The notes: a model not told the origin generated them from the sequence alone. A stretch of 64,000 bases of DNA from Streptomyces sp. NBC_01353 (GCF_036237275.1 NZ_CP108352.1:3968001-4032000); one strand, 5' to 3'; numbered from the stretch's first letter, positions 7,503 to 16,403 are shown. A program made the numbers and translations.

Positions 7503-9539
7503 ATGTCCGCACAGGACGACGCTCTCGACCCTCTCGCGCGCGAGCGCGCCCATCTCGCCGGCTCGCGCGCCGCGCTGCGCGCGATGCGCGAGGACGCGGA
7601 GTCGCTCGACATCAGGGACGTCACCGCGAACTGGGTCAACGCCGTCGTCCTGCAGGCGCAGATCGACGACCGGATCAAGTCGCTCGCCGACCTCTCGCAC
7701 ACCCCGCTGTTCTTCGGCCGGCTCGACTACCTGCACACCACGCAGGAGGGGCAGCGCTTCTACATCGGCCGACGGCACGTCCACGACGCGCAGGGCGACC
7801 CGATGGTGATCGACTGGCGCGCGCCGGTCTCGCAGCCGTTCTACCGGGCGTCGAAGAAGGACCCGCAGGACGTCGGGCTGCGGCGCCGGTTCGGTTACAC
7901 GGGCGGCGAGCTCACCGCGTACGAGGACGAGCACCTCTCCGACCCCGGCGAGCTGGAACGGACGAGCAGGCTGCTCCAGGCGGAGATCGAGCGCCCGCGC
8001 GTGGGTCCGATGCGGGACATCGTCGCCACCATCCAGCCCGAGCAGGACGAGATCGTCCGGTCCGGGCTCTCCGGCACGGTCTGTGTGCAGGGTGGCCCGG
8101 GCACCGGCAAGACGGCCGTGGGTCTGCACCGGGTCGCGTACCTCCTCTACGCCCACCGGGAACGGCTGGCGCGCACCGGCACGCTGGTCATCGGCCCGAA
8201 CCGGTCCTTCCTGCACTACATCGAGCAGGTCCTGCCCGCACTGGGCGAGTTGGAGGTCAAGCAGGCGACCGTCGACGACCTCGTGGCGCATGTCGAGGTG
8301 CGGGGGACGGACGAGGCGGCGACGGCGGTCGCCAAGGGCGATGCGCGGATGGCGGAGGTGCTGCGGCGCGCGGTGCGCTCGCACGTCACACTGCCCACCG
8401 AGCCGCTGATGGTGGTGCGCGGCTCCCGCCGCTGGCGGGTGCCCGCGTACGAACTGGAGGAGATCGTCCGCGAGTTGCTGGACCGGGACATCCGCTACGG
8501 CGCCGCCCACGAGGCGCTCCCCCAGCGCATCGCGCACCTGGTCCTGGTGCGGATGGAGCAGGCGGGCGAGGCCCCGGACGACCGGGTGCAGAACGCGGTG
8601 GCGCGGAACCCGGCGGTGAAGGCGGTCGTGAAGGCGGTCTGGCCGGCGGTCGACCCGGCGAAGCTGGTGCTGCGGCTGCTGAGCGACGCCGACTTCCTGG
8701 CGGAGCACGCGGAGGGGCTGCTGTCGGCGGACGAGCAGAAGCTGCTGCTGTGGGCGAAGCCCGCGCGCTCGGTGAAGTCGGCGAAGTGGTCGTCGGCGGA
8801 CGCGGTCCTGATCGACGAGGCGAAGGACCTGGTGGAGCGCACGCACTCGCTCGGGCACGTGGTCCTGGACGAGGCGCAGGACCTGTCCCCGATGCAGTAC
8901 CGCGCCGTCGGCCGCCGCTGCACGACGGGCTCGGCGACGATCCTGGGCGACCTGGCGCAGGGCACGACCCCGTGGGCGACGGAGAGCTGGGCCCAGGCGC
9001 TGGGGCACCTGGGGAAGCCGGAGGCCGTGGTGGAGGAGCTGACCGCAGGTTTCCGTGTGCCGCGCGAGGTCATCGCGTACGCGTCGAGGCTGCTGCCCCA
9101 CATGTCCCCGGGCCTGGCCGCCGTCGAGTCGGTCCGTGAGAACCCGGGCTCGCTGACGATCCGGCAGACCGAGGCGGGGGTCCTGGACGCGACCGTGGTC
9201 GCGGCCTGTGCCGAGTCTCTACGGCACGAGGGCTCGATCGGCCTGATCGCCGCCGACGCCCGGATCGCCCCGCTCGCGGAGGCGCTGACGGCGGCGGGAC
9301 TCGCGTACCTCGCCCCCGGCGAGGAGACGACGGCCGACTCCCGCCTGACCCTGGTCCCGGCCTCCCTGGCCAAGGGCCTGGAGTACGACTACGTGGTCCT
9401 GGACGACCCTGCGGCGGTGGTGGACGGCGAACCGGACGAACGGACGGGGCTGCGGCGGCTGTACGTGGCGCTGACGCGAGCGGTGTCGGGGCTGACGGTC
9501 CTTCACTCCTCGGCGCTGCCGGAGCAGTTGGCGGCTTGA
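7503..9539 (+). CDS. HelD-like RNA polymerase-associated ATPase (UvrD/Rep fold)
   Basis: The product is 678 residues. It has an N-terminal coiled-coil arm (about residues 1-75, rich in Ala, Arg and Glu), a Walker A GGPGTGKTAVGLHR near residue 200, a Walker B-type VVLDEAQDLSPMQYRAVG near 455, and superfamily 1 C-terminal motifs up to RRLYVALTRAVSGLTVLH. This is the layout of HelD, which binds RNA polymerase and releases stalled complexes; some Streptomyces HelR members of this group give rifamycin tolerance. ATG 7503 (MSAQDDALDPLARERAHL) is the natural start. No rifamycin-associated element was found upstream, so HelR is not claimed. Confidence 0.88.
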   Translation: MSAQDDALDPLARERAHLAGSRAALRAMREDAESLDIRDVTANWVNAVVLQAQIDDRIKSLADLSHTPLFFGRLDYLHTTQEGQRFYIGRRHVHDAQGDPMVIDWRAPVSQPFYRASKKDPQDVGLRRRFGYTGGELTAYEDEHLSDPGELERTSRLLQAEIERPRVGPMRDIVATIQPEQDEIVRSGLSGTVCVQGGPGTGKTAVGLHRVAYLLYAHRERLARTGTLVIGPNRSFLHYIEQVLPALGELEVKQATVDDLVAHVEVRGTDEAATAVAKGDARMAEVLRRAVRSHVTLPTEPLMVVRGSRRWRVPAYELEEIVRELLDRDIRYGAAHEALPQRIAHLVLVRMEQAGEAPDDRVQNAVARNPAVKAVVKAVWPAVDPAKLVLRLLSDADFLAEHAEGLLSADEQKLLLWAKPARSVKSAKWSSADAVLIDEAKDLVERTHSLGHVVLDEAQDLSPMQYRAVGRRCTTGSATILGDLAQGTTPWATESWAQALGHLGKPEAVVEELTAGFRVPREVIAYASRLLPHMSPGLAAVESVRENPGSLTIRQTEAGVLDATVVAACAESLRHEGSIGLIAADARIAPLAEALTAAGLAYLAPGEETTADSRLTLVPASLAKGLEYDYVVLDDPAAVVDGEPDERTGLRRLYVALTRAVSGLTVLHSSALPEQLAA

Positions 9540-9553
9540 GGCGTCACCCCGGC

Positions 9554-9634
9554 GTGAGTGGCCGAGCCCACCACGGGCCGATCATGCTGCTGGCGTCCTC
9601 GCTCACGCTCGTCCTGGGCGCACTCGCACCCTGA
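9554..9634 (+). CDS. Possible 26-residue hydrophobic mini-ORF
   Basis: From GTG 9554 a short frame encodes a basic head (SGRAHHGP) followed by a hydrophobic stretch MLLASSLTLVLGALAP and TGA at 9632. It looks like a tiny membrane peptide. It lies between two convergent genes and inside an inverted repeat. Chance cannot be excluded. Confidence 0.25.
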   Translation: MSGRAHHGPIMLLASSLTLVLGALAP

Positions 9635-9652
9635 CCAGCGGCATGATCGGCC
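9576..9652. terminator. Long inverted repeat between convergent genes
   Basis: Arms 9576-9593 and 9635-9652 are 18 bases each with a single mismatch (GGCCGATCATGCTGCTGG against CCAGCGGCATGATCGGCC) around a 41-base spacer. It sits between the ends of the HelD gene and the secreted-protein gene, where a bidirectional terminator is expected. No T-run follows, and the spacer is unusually long for an intrinsic terminator. Confidence 0.5.
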
Positions 9653-9661
9653 GGACACGTT

Positions 9662-11893
9662 CTAGGCGATGTGGTTGAACTTGGTGCCCTCGCCCGCGTA
9701 CAGGGTGGTCGTCTGCTGGCTGAACGGGGCGGACCACGAGCCGGTGGAGCGGTGGACGTACGTGCCGTTCGGGCCGTAGGCGATCAGATCGGGGCGGCCG
9801 TCGCCGGTGAGGTCGCCGGCGCCGACGAGGTGCGTGTACCCGCCCCAGCCGGTGCCGATCTTGACGCGGTTGGCGAAGGTGCCGTCGCCGTTGCCGAGGT
9901 GGAGCCAGAGGACGCCTGCGGTGTCGCGGGCGACGAGGTCTCCGGCGGCACCTCCGGCGATGTTGCCGGTGGCGGTGATCTGGTTGTAGACGCCCCAACC
10001 CGTGCCGAGACTCACCCGGGGGGCGAAGGGGGCGCTCCAACTGCCGGTGCCCTTGAAGAGCCACGGGGCGCCGGCGGTGTCGACGGCCAGGAGGTCGGGC
10101 TTCCCGTCTCCGGTGAAGTCGCTTCCCGCGGCGATCTTGTTGTAGCTCCCCCAGTCCGAACCGATCTTGTACCGGTTGGCGAAGGTGCCGTCGCCCTTGC
10201 CGAGATGGAGCCAGAGGACACCCGCCGTATCGCGGGCGACGACGTCCCCGACGGGCGCTCCGCCGATGTTGCCGGTGGCCTCGATCTGGTTGTAGACGCC
10301 CCAGCCGGTGCCGACCATCGTCCGCTTGGCGGTGGCTACCTGGCTGCCCGGCCAGTCGAAGAGGTCGTCCCGCCACAGCGCACCCGAGGCGTCCCGCGCG
10401 AGGACGTCCGTCGAGCCGTTGTCGTTGAAGTCGTGCGGGTCGGCCTGGCGCGAGACCTGGAAGTTCCCCGAGGTGGTCGCCGGGTTGCCGCCGTTGGCCG
10501 GCGTGGCGGTGATCTCCCAGGTGTAGGCGCCGTTCGGGGCGCTGACGCCGTCCAGGACGCCCTCCCATGCGAAGGCGAACCGGTTGTCGGAGATCGGCTG
10601 GGGCAGGTGCTTGGTGAGCTTCACGCCGGTGGCCGTGTGCGTGAGCGTGAGGTCCACGGTGGCGTTCGCCCGGGACAGGGTCCACTCCATCGGGACCGCG
10701 GTGCCCGGCTTCTCCAGGTCCACCGCGGTGGGGACCTTCGACTCGGTCACCTTGAGGGACAGGTCCCGGCCCGTGCTCGCCACGAGCGTGGCGCTCGGGC
10801 GGCCGCCGTCGCCCTCCCAGATGCGGAACAGCCCCTCGGCGTCGGCCGTGGCGCCGCGCACGAGCAGGCCGCCGTCCGGCGCCTGGGCCACGCTGGAGAA
10901 GTGCTCCAGGAGCTTGTACGGCGTGGAGTCGGCGGAGATGAGGCTCCGGGCGTACAGCGGGCTCGGCGTCTCGTCGGCCGCCTTGCCGGGGACCCCGTAG
11001 AGCAGCGTGTCCCGGGTGATGCCGGCGATGACGGCGCCGCTCATGGAGGTGTCCATGGCGAAGTCCTTGCTCAGGCCCGTGCCCTTCGCGACGAGGTGCG
11101 TGACTCCGCCCCTGTACTCGACCCACGCCCGGTAGTCGGCGGTGTAGGCCCCCGTCGAGCCCTGGGTCCAGGAACCCATGTAGTAACTGCCGCCGCCGAC
11201 GACCCCGTCGCCGTCGAGGCCGACGAGCGCGTTCCAGAACTCGGTCCGGAACGTGGCGGGCGAAGGGAACACGCGATTGCTGCGCAGGACGAGCAGGTCG
11301 CTGGCCGTGGAGGCGACGACCTTGAAGTTCTGGCTGTAGGGGTTGGCCGAACGCATCGTCTTCTTGGTCACCCCGTCTGCCTGGGTGAGCTGCCACAGCT
11401 CGTGGTAGTCCGCGGTCGTCGGGACGCTCACGAAGAGGTTCCGGCCGACCACGCCGACGAGTTTCGCCCCCGGGCCGAACTCGGACGCGAGGTCGAAGGA
11501 CGCGGACCAGGTGACGCCCGGCGTCATGTCCTGCAGGGCGACGATGCCGCCGCCGTCGCTGGTCACGACGATGTCGGAGTTGCTGCCGTGACCCACGGTG
11601 CCCGAGTTGATCGGGATCACCGATCCGTCGGCGTACTTGTGCCACTCCAGGACCGTGTTGCCGGCCTCGTCCGTCCGGGACGTGAGGTAGCCGGTGTCGC
11701 CGGTGCTGACGATCTCGGCGTCGACGGGCAGATTCGCCGCGTCGGCGGCGGTGGCGGCGGCCCCCGTCACGGCGGCGGGAGCGGGAGCGGCCACCGCCCC
11801 TGGCGCGGCGAGGACGCCGGCACCGACCGTCACGGCGAGAACGGTGGCGACGGAAGCGCCGAGACGGCGTCGGGTGGTGCGTGCGGAAGCCAA
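9662..11893 (-). CDS. Secreted FG-GAP/VCBS-repeat protein, copy 1
   Basis: A 743-residue exported protein. The N-terminus is a Sec/Tat-like signal (basic ARTTRRRLG, hydrophobic core VATVLAVTVGAGVLAAPGAVA). Residues 60-400 look like a beta-propeller-type region, about 400-500 an Ig-like domain, and the last 230 residues carry repeated units such as DFTGDGKPDLLAVDTAG and GVLWLHLGNGDGTFANR, typical FG-GAP/VCBS calcium-binding repeats. The TTG start is supported by an AGGAGGGA ribosome site 6-7 bases upstream and by alignment with the paralogue at 57195. A 12-bp perfect hairpin lies 20 bases upstream. The ligand or enzymatic role is unknown. Confidence 0.88.
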   Translation of the reverse strand: MASARTTRRRLGASVATVLAVTVGAGVLAAPGAVAAPAPAAVTGAAATAADAANLPVDAEIVSTGDTGYLTSRTDEAGNTVLEWHKYADGSVIPINSGTVGHGSNSDIVVTSDGGGIVALQDMTPGVTWSASFDLASEFGPGAKLVGVVGRNLFVSVPTTADYHELWQLTQADGVTKKTMRSANPYSQNFKVVASTASDLLVLRSNRVFPSPATFRTEFWNALVGLDGDGVVGGGSYYMGSWTQGSTGAYTADYRAWVEYRGGVTHLVAKGTGLSKDFAMDTSMSGAVIAGITRDTLLYGVPGKAADETPSPLYARSLISADSTPYKLLEHFSSVAQAPDGGLLVRGATADAEGLFRIWEGDGGRPSATLVASTGRDLSLKVTESKVPTAVDLEKPGTAVPMEWTLSRANATVDLTLTHTATGVKLTKHLPQPISDNRFAFAWEGVLDGVSAPNGAYTWEITATPANGGNPATTSGNFQVSRQADPHDFNDNGSTDVLARDASGALWRDDLFDWPGSQVATAKRTMVGTGWGVYNQIEATGNIGGAPVGDVVARDTAGVLWLHLGKGDGTFANRYKIGSDWGSYNKIAAGSDFTGDGKPDLLAVDTAGAPWLFKGTGSWSAPFAPRVSLGTGWGVYNQITATGNIAGGAAGDLVARDTAGVLWLHLGNGDGTFANRVKIGTGWGGYTHLVGAGDLTGDGRPDLIAYGPNGTYVHRSTGSWSAPFSQQTTTLYAGEGTKFNHIA

Positions 11894-11913
11894 GGAAGTC
11901 CCTCCTGATGAAC

Positions 11914-11945
11914 CGGGCGGTACGCACATCAGCGCGTACCGCCCG
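11914..11945 (-). promoter_or_regulatory. 12-bp perfect stem-loop before secreted-protein gene
   Basis: CGGGCGGTACGC and GCGTACCGCCCG pair perfectly across an 8-base loop. The stem ends 20 bases upstream of the TTG start at 11893, just before the ribosome binding site. It may be a 5' UTR stabiliser or the terminator of the lipase transcript. The paralogue at 57195 has a stem-loop at the same distance. Confidence 0.6.
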
Positions 11946-11981
11946 ATCAGACTCACGAGGAGGAGAGGTGGTTGTACGAGT

Positions 11982-12026
11982 TGCTCGTGCTGCTCGTGCT
12001 GCTCGTGCTGCTCGTGTTGCTCGTGC
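11982..12026. repeat. Five tandem copies of a 9-bp unit
   Basis: TGCTCGTGC is repeated five times head to tail (fourth copy ends in T). It lies between the lipase gene and the secreted-protein gene. The plus-strand translation is a run of Leu/Val, but there is no ribosome site, so I treat it as a non-coding repeat. Confidence 0.85.
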
Positions 12027-12055
12027 TTCCTCTGGGACGCCCTCGGGACGCCCCT

Positions 12056-12751
12056 CTAGGACCGGAGGAAGGCGCGAACGCCCTGGGAGACGGCGTCGTC
12101 GCCGAGGAGGGCGTTGTGGTCGAGGCAGCCCGCGGCGTTGTTCGTGGCGCCCGTGAGCGGGACGCTGTTGTCGGGGTTGACGACCTCGTCGCAGTTCGAC
12201 CACCACGTGGCGTAACGGACGGCGCCGGGCGTCTCGTCGCCCTCCGCGAGCTTCCTCTGGACGTAGGAGTTCGGGGTCATGTCGCGGCAGGCCTGGTCCC
12301 ACAGGGCGCAGGCCCATGCGGTGCTGGTGCCGTGGTTGGGGCCGGCGAGTGACACCCAGCGGCCGACGGAGGACCGGCCCGCGCCGTCGAACTTCACGTA
12401 CCAGCGGGTGACGAGGCTGCCGAAGGAGTGGGAGACGAGGTCGACCTGGCTCGCGCCGGTCTGCCGCTTGACGTTGTCGACGTACGCGGCGAGGTCGCCG
12501 GCGATGGCCTCGTTGACGGACCGGTGGGTGTCGTAGCCGAAGGAGTACAGCTCGGCGTCCGTGTACCCGTCGGCCTTGAGGTCCTCGCGCAGGCCGCCCC
12601 AGACGCCGGGGTCCGCGTTGTAGCCGTGCACGAAGACGACGGGCGTGCGGGCCGCCGCCGCGGTCCCGTCGGCCCGTGCGGCCGTGGCCGGGACGAGCAG
12701 GGACGCGATGATCGCGAGCAGCGGGACGATCCTGACACGGAGCCTCAACAC
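12056..12751 (-). CDS. Secreted lipase, class 2 type (alpha/beta hydrolase)
   Basis: The product is 231 residues with a signal peptide (about residues 1-28, MLRLRVRIVPLLAIIASLL then AARA). The mature part begins with the oxyanion-region motif VVFVHGYNADPGVW and has the nucleophile elbow VSHSFGSLV, where the catalytic Ser lies in S-H-S-F-G. A late His (CLDHNALLGD) completes the triad, which is typical of Streptomyces LipA-like esterases acting on acyl esters outside the cell. Several Cys residues may form disulphides. The start is GTG 12751, preceded by GGGGGAAG. Confidence 0.88.
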   Translation of the reverse strand: MLRLRVRIVPLLAIIASLLVPATAARADGTAAAARTPVVFVHGYNADPGVWGGLREDLKADGYTDAELYSFGYDTHRSVNEAIAGDLAAYVDNVKRQTGASQVDLVSHSFGSLVTRWYVKFDGAGRSSVGRWVSLAGPNHGTSTAWACALWDQACRDMTPNSYVQRKLAEGDETPGAVRYATWWSNCDEVVNPDNSVPLTGATNNAAGCLDHNALLGDDAVSQGVRAFLRS

Positions 12752-12836
12752 GCTTCCCCCTACGAGGTGTTACGCACGAGTAGTCAGGGGCATGGTGGGG
12801 CCTGCGGGCCGTGAAGAACAGCCCCGTGCGCGAACC

Positions 12837-13706
12837 TCACGCGCCGGATCCGAACTCCGGGAGCGCCTCGGTCCACGAGCGGTGCGCCACGGCGGCCAGG
12901 ACGGGGTTCTTGACCCGGTAGTAGTGCTCCGTCACCAGGCCCCAGCCCAGCGCCCAGCCCCGGCCCCGCGCCCAGGTCGCGTCGTCGACGCGGGCGGCCT
13001 CGCGGAACAGCGGGCGGGTCTCGGGGGTGAGCAGCGTCCAGGCGGCCATCATGTCGCAGGCCGGGTCACCGGTGCCGACCCCGCCGAAGTCGATGACGGC
13101 GCTGAGCCGGCCCTCCCGGGTCAGCAGGTTGCCGGGCAGCAGGTCGCCGTGGACCCAGACGGGTTCGCCGACCCACTGCGGAAGGCGCAGGACCGAGTCC
13201 CACGCCTCGGCCGCGGCGGCGCCGTCGACCGTACCGTCGGCGCCGAGGTCGCGGATGGCGCGGTCGATGTGGTCGCCCGTCCACTCGGTGACATGGCCGC
13301 CCCGGAAGGACTTCGGACCGCCGGTGGCGTCCACGCCCCGCAGCGCCACGCCGAAGCGCCCCAACTCCACGGCGGCGTGGGCGAGATCATCGATCGGCGC
13401 GTCGAAGGCGTTGGTGCCGTCGAGCCAGCCGTACACCGACCAGGGCGCGTCGAAGCCCTCCCCCGGCGCCCCCTTGCCCAGCGGAACGGGCACCGGCAGC
13501 GGGAGGTGCGGGGCGAGGTGCGGCAGCCAGCGCTGCTCCTTGGCCACGCCCCCGGCGTTGTCGGCGGTCTTCGGCAGCCGGACCACCATCGCGTCGCCGA
13601 GCCGGAACATGTCGTTGTCCGTACCGGCCGACGGCACCTGCGTGACGGGCAGCTCCGCCCACTGCGGGAACTGGGCGGCGATGAGTCTGCGCACGAGGTC
13701 GACCAT
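12837..13706 (-). CDS. Aminoglycoside phosphotransferase-family kinase
   Basis: A 289-residue protein-kinase-fold phosphotransferase. It shows the ATP-lobe segment MVVRLPKTAD, the catalytic loop VHGDLLPGNLL (HxDxxxxN) near residue 195 and the metal-binding VIDFGGVGTGDPACD (DFG-type) near 217. The family phosphorylates antibiotics or small metabolites; the substrate here is unknown and resistance should not be assumed. ATG 13706 is chosen because MVDLVRRLIAAQFP is the usual N-terminus of this group. It diverges from the SDR gene at 13788. Confidence 0.88.
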   Translation of the reverse strand: MVDLVRRLIAAQFPQWAELPVTQVPSAGTDNDMFRLGDAMVVRLPKTADNAGGVAKEQRWLPHLAPHLPLPVPVPLGKGAPGEGFDAPWSVYGWLDGTNAFDAPIDDLAHAAVELGRFGVALRGVDATGGPKSFRGGHVTEWTGDHIDRAIRDLGADGTVDGAAAAEAWDSVLRLPQWVGEPVWVHGDLLPGNLLTREGRLSAVIDFGGVGTGDPACDMMAAWTLLTPETRPLFREAARVDDATWARGRGWALGWGLVTEHYYRVKNPVLAAVAHRSWTEALPEFGSGA

Positions 13707-13787
13707 GCGGGGAGCGTAGCCAGCGGCCTTGACGCGGGCCATCCCATTACGGTGGGGGCGGCGCGACCGAGAGAACGGTGGAACACC

Positions 13788-14525
13788 ATGTCCCGAACGA
13801 CCGTCGTCACCGGCGGAAGCCGTGGGATCGGCGCGGCGACCTGCGTACGCCTGGCCGCCGAGGGGCACGACCTGGTGCTCGGGTACGTACGCGATGCCGG
13901 CGCGGCGGAGGAGACGGCGCGGGCGGTCCGGGCGGCGGGCGCGCGGTGTGCCGTGGTGCGGGCGGACACCTCGGTCGAGGCGGACGTGGAGCGGCTCTTC
14001 GACACGGCCGAGGCCGAACTCGGCCCCGTGACCGGCCTGGTCAACAACGCGGGTGTGACGGGACCGCTGGGCCGCCTCGCGGACGCCACGACGGAGGACC
14101 TGCGGCGGGTGGTGGAGGTCAACCTCCTGGGCTACCTGCTGTGTTGCCGCCGCGCCGCCCGCGACATGGCCGCGCACGGAGGCGGGGCGATCGTGAACAT
14201 CTCCTCCGCCGCCGCCACGCTCGGCAGCCCTGGCGACTACGTCCACTACGCGGCGACGAAGGCGGCGACCGACGCGCTGACCGTGGGCCTCTCGAAGGAG
14301 CTGGGCCGGGACGGCATCCGGGTCAACGCGGTCGCCCCGGGCATCGTCGAGACCGACATGCACGCGACGATGGGCGACCCGGACCGCCCGGCGAAGGCGG
14401 CCTCCTCGATCCCCCTGGGCCGCCCCGGCCGCCCGTCGGAGATCGCGGCGGCGGTGGCGTGGCTGCTGTCCGAGGACGCGTCGTACACGACGGGCACGGT
14501 GCTCCGGGTAGCCGGCGGGCGGTGA
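13788..14525 (+). CDS. Short-chain dehydrogenase/reductase (FabG-like)
   Basis: A 245-residue classical SDR that uses NAD(P)H to interconvert a ketone and an alcohol. The cofactor motif is TGGSRGIGAA near residue 8, NNAG is near 87, the catalytic Ser is in NISSAAATLG, and YAATK supplies Tyr and Lys. The C-terminus SEDASYTTGTVLRVAGG matches FabG-type tetramers. Start is ATG 13788. The substrate is unknown. It is monocistronic by position. Confidence 0.92.
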   Translation: MSRTTVVTGGSRGIGAATCVRLAAEGHDLVLGYVRDAGAAEETARAVRAAGARCAVVRADTSVEADVERLFDTAEAELGPVTGLVNNAGVTGPLGRLADATTEDLRRVVEVNLLGYLLCCRRAARDMAAHGGGAIVNISSAAATLGSPGDYVHYAATKAATDALTVGLSKELGRDGIRVNAVAPGIVETDMHATMGDPDRPAKAASSIPLGRPGRPSEIAAAVAWLLSEDASYTTGTVLRVAGGR

Positions 14526-14544
14526 CGCGTCCTCGGCCCGCGGG

Positions 14545-15480
14545 CTACTTCCAGACGGTCAGGGCATGCACGTGCCCCTCCATGAACGACTGCGTCCCTG
14601 CCGCTCCCGCGCCGGAGCTGTAGTCACTGAACACCCAGGCACCGACGTTGAACGTGTATCCGCGCCCGGGCTTCATCGGGAAGTGCAGCTCGTACGGAAC
14701 GTCGACCGCGTAGGGTCCCGCAGCGCCCTCGTCCACCTCGTACGGGCTGAAGACGGAGGCGCTCACCCGGCTGCGCCAGAGCCGGTCGAGGCGGTTGTCG
14801 GTGGCGGCGATCAGATTGCCGTCCTCGAAGGCGGTGAACTCCATGCCGCCCTCGGACGTGGCGTTGCCGCCTGCGCCGTACGCGCCCACCTTGTAGCTCC
14901 AGCGCATCCTGCGGAAGGACACGCCCCGCGCCGTCACGTCGTGGTCGGTCGTCAGGGACAGGCCGAATCCCGCGTGGGCGTTGACGAAGCCGTTCTTGCC
15001 GCCGGGGGCCGAGCCGGAGCGGGCGTCCAGGCCGAGCGCTCCGTTGTTCATGCCGAGCAGCTGGTTGTAGGGCGCGTAGCCATTGGTGTCGTGCCAGCTC
15101 CAGCTGAAGTGGTACGGCGGAAGCTGCCGGGCCTGGGGCGGGGCTGCCGCCACCGCTGTCTCGGGCGACATGTGACGGCCCAGCGAGTCCATCATGCCGT
15201 CCAAGGGGCGTGCGGACCCGATGACTTCAGCGGCCTGCGCGGCGGCCGGATCCGACGCGATCAGCCGCATGACCGGTGCGGAGTACGCCGCCGCGGTCTC
15301 GGCCATCTCCGCCTCGGCCTCGCGCCTGCGTCGCGTCGCCTCCATGTGGCGCATCACGAGCGCCCCGACCGTACGTTCCGCGGCCTCGCGCATCTCCTCG
15401 GATGCGTTCTCGTCGCGGAATGCGATACGGATGTTCAGCGAGGCGACGTCCGGCGCGGGATAGGTAGTTGAATGGGCCAT
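14545..15480 (-). CDS. Hypothetical protein with beta-rich C-terminal domain
   Basis: A 311-residue protein I do not recognise. The first 110 residues are strongly helical and charged (REAAERTVGALVMRHMEATR), with a possible coiled coil. Residues 120-311 are rich in Trp, Tyr, Gly and Phe (YHFSWSWHDTNGYAPYN, WSYKVGAYGAGGN) and look beta-rich, ending in MEGHVHALTVWK. There is no signal peptide. The ATG at 15480 is preferred over the upstream in-frame ATG because of the GGTG site in front of it. Confidence 0.75.
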   Translation of the reverse strand: MAHSTTYPAPDVASLNIRIAFRDENASEEMREAAERTVGALVMRHMEATRRRREAEAEMAETAAAYSAPVMRLIASDPAAAQAAEVIGSARPLDGMMDSLGRHMSPETAVAAAPPQARQLPPYHFSWSWHDTNGYAPYNQLLGMNNGALGLDARSGSAPGGKNGFVNAHAGFGLSLTTDHDVTARGVSFRRMRWSYKVGAYGAGGNATSEGGMEFTAFEDGNLIAATDNRLDRLWRSRVSASVFSPYEVDEGAAGPYAVDVPYELHFPMKPGRGYTFNVGAWVFSDYSSGAGAAGTQSFMEGHVHALTVWK

Positions 15481-15662
15481 GATCACCTGACCGTCCCTTC
15501 CTGGCTTTGATGCCGCGGCGGGACGGACTCCGAATGGTCCCCATGCTCCCCATGGGCGGGGCGACCCGCCACACCTTCAGCCTGCGCCCGGCCGGCGAAG
15601 ATCGCACACGCGCGCACCGAGGGTGCGGGACCAGGTTCCGCACCCCTCCCCGAAGTCGTGCG

Positions 15663-16352
15663 TTACGCGTCCAGCACCTCGCGCCAGACGCGGACCGCGG
15701 ACGGTGACACCGGGGCCGTCCAGCCGTTCGGGCGGGCCGCGCCGCCGATGTGGAAGGCGTCGACGCCTGCCGCGCGCAGTTCCGGGAGGTGATCGAGGCG
15801 GAGGCCGCCGCCGACCAGGAGCTGGGGCTCGTAGCCCGGTTCGCCTGCGCGGGCGGCCTCGGCCTTGAGGACGGGCAGGCCGTCGTCGACACCGGTCGCC
15901 GCGCCCGCCGTGAGGTAGGTGTCGAGGCCCGGCAGATCAGCGAGCTGCTTGCGCAGGGTGTCCCGGTGCGCCGCGCGGTCGATGGCCCGGTGGAAGGTCC
16001 AGCGGCAGCCGTCCAGGACGGCGATCAGCCGCTCGACCGCCACCAGGTCCGGATCCCCCTCGGCCGTCAGGAAGCCGAGCACGAACTCGTCCGCGCCCGC
16101 CTCCCGGAGGTCGGAGGCGCGCGACACCAGTGCTTCGATGTCGCCGGCCGCGAAGCCGTCGGCGAGTCTGAGCATCACGCGCAGAGGAATGTCCACGGCG
16201 GCACGGATCGCCTCGAAGGCGGTGCGTGACGGGGTCAGCCCGTCCGCCGCCATGTCGGTGACCAGTTCGAGGCGGTCCGCCCCGCCGGCCTGGGCGGCGA
16301 CCGCGTCCTCCGCGTCGAGGGCGATCACCTCAAGGACTGCACGGTTGCTCAT
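15663..16352 (-). CDS. cutC: CutC family protein (copper homeostasis-associated TIM barrel)
   Basis: A 229-residue CutC protein. The start region LEVIALDAEDAVAAQAGGADRLEL is the family signature, followed by LTPSRT, VMLRLADGF, FHRAIDR and the C-terminal VGGGLRL and FHIGGAAR segments. CutC was linked to copper tolerance in E. coli, though its biochemical role is still debated. Here it lies beside a copper operon, but I see no CsoR-type box in front of it. Start ATG 16352 has GGAGGA nine bases upstream; the ATG at 16361 directly abuts that site. Confidence 0.93.
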   Translation of the reverse strand: MSNRAVLEVIALDAEDAVAAQAGGADRLELVTDMAADGLTPSRTAFEAIRAAVDIPLRVMLRLADGFAAGDIEALVSRASDLREAGADEFVLGFLTAEGDPDLVAVERLIAVLDGCRWTFHRAIDRAAHRDTLRKQLADLPGLDTYLTAGAATGVDDGLPVLKAEAARAGEPGYEPQLLVGGGLRLDHLPELRAAGVDAFHIGGAARPNGWTAPVSPSAVRVWREVLDA

Positions 16353-16403
16353 CGAGCCCATTCCTCCATGAATGACGGCTACAGGTCTAGTCCAATGACC
16401 AGC

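Noticed and set aside
11972-12352. Plus-strand frame with a Leu/Val repeat
   Set aside because: The repeat is a DNA tandem repeat; the rest runs antisense to the lipase gene.
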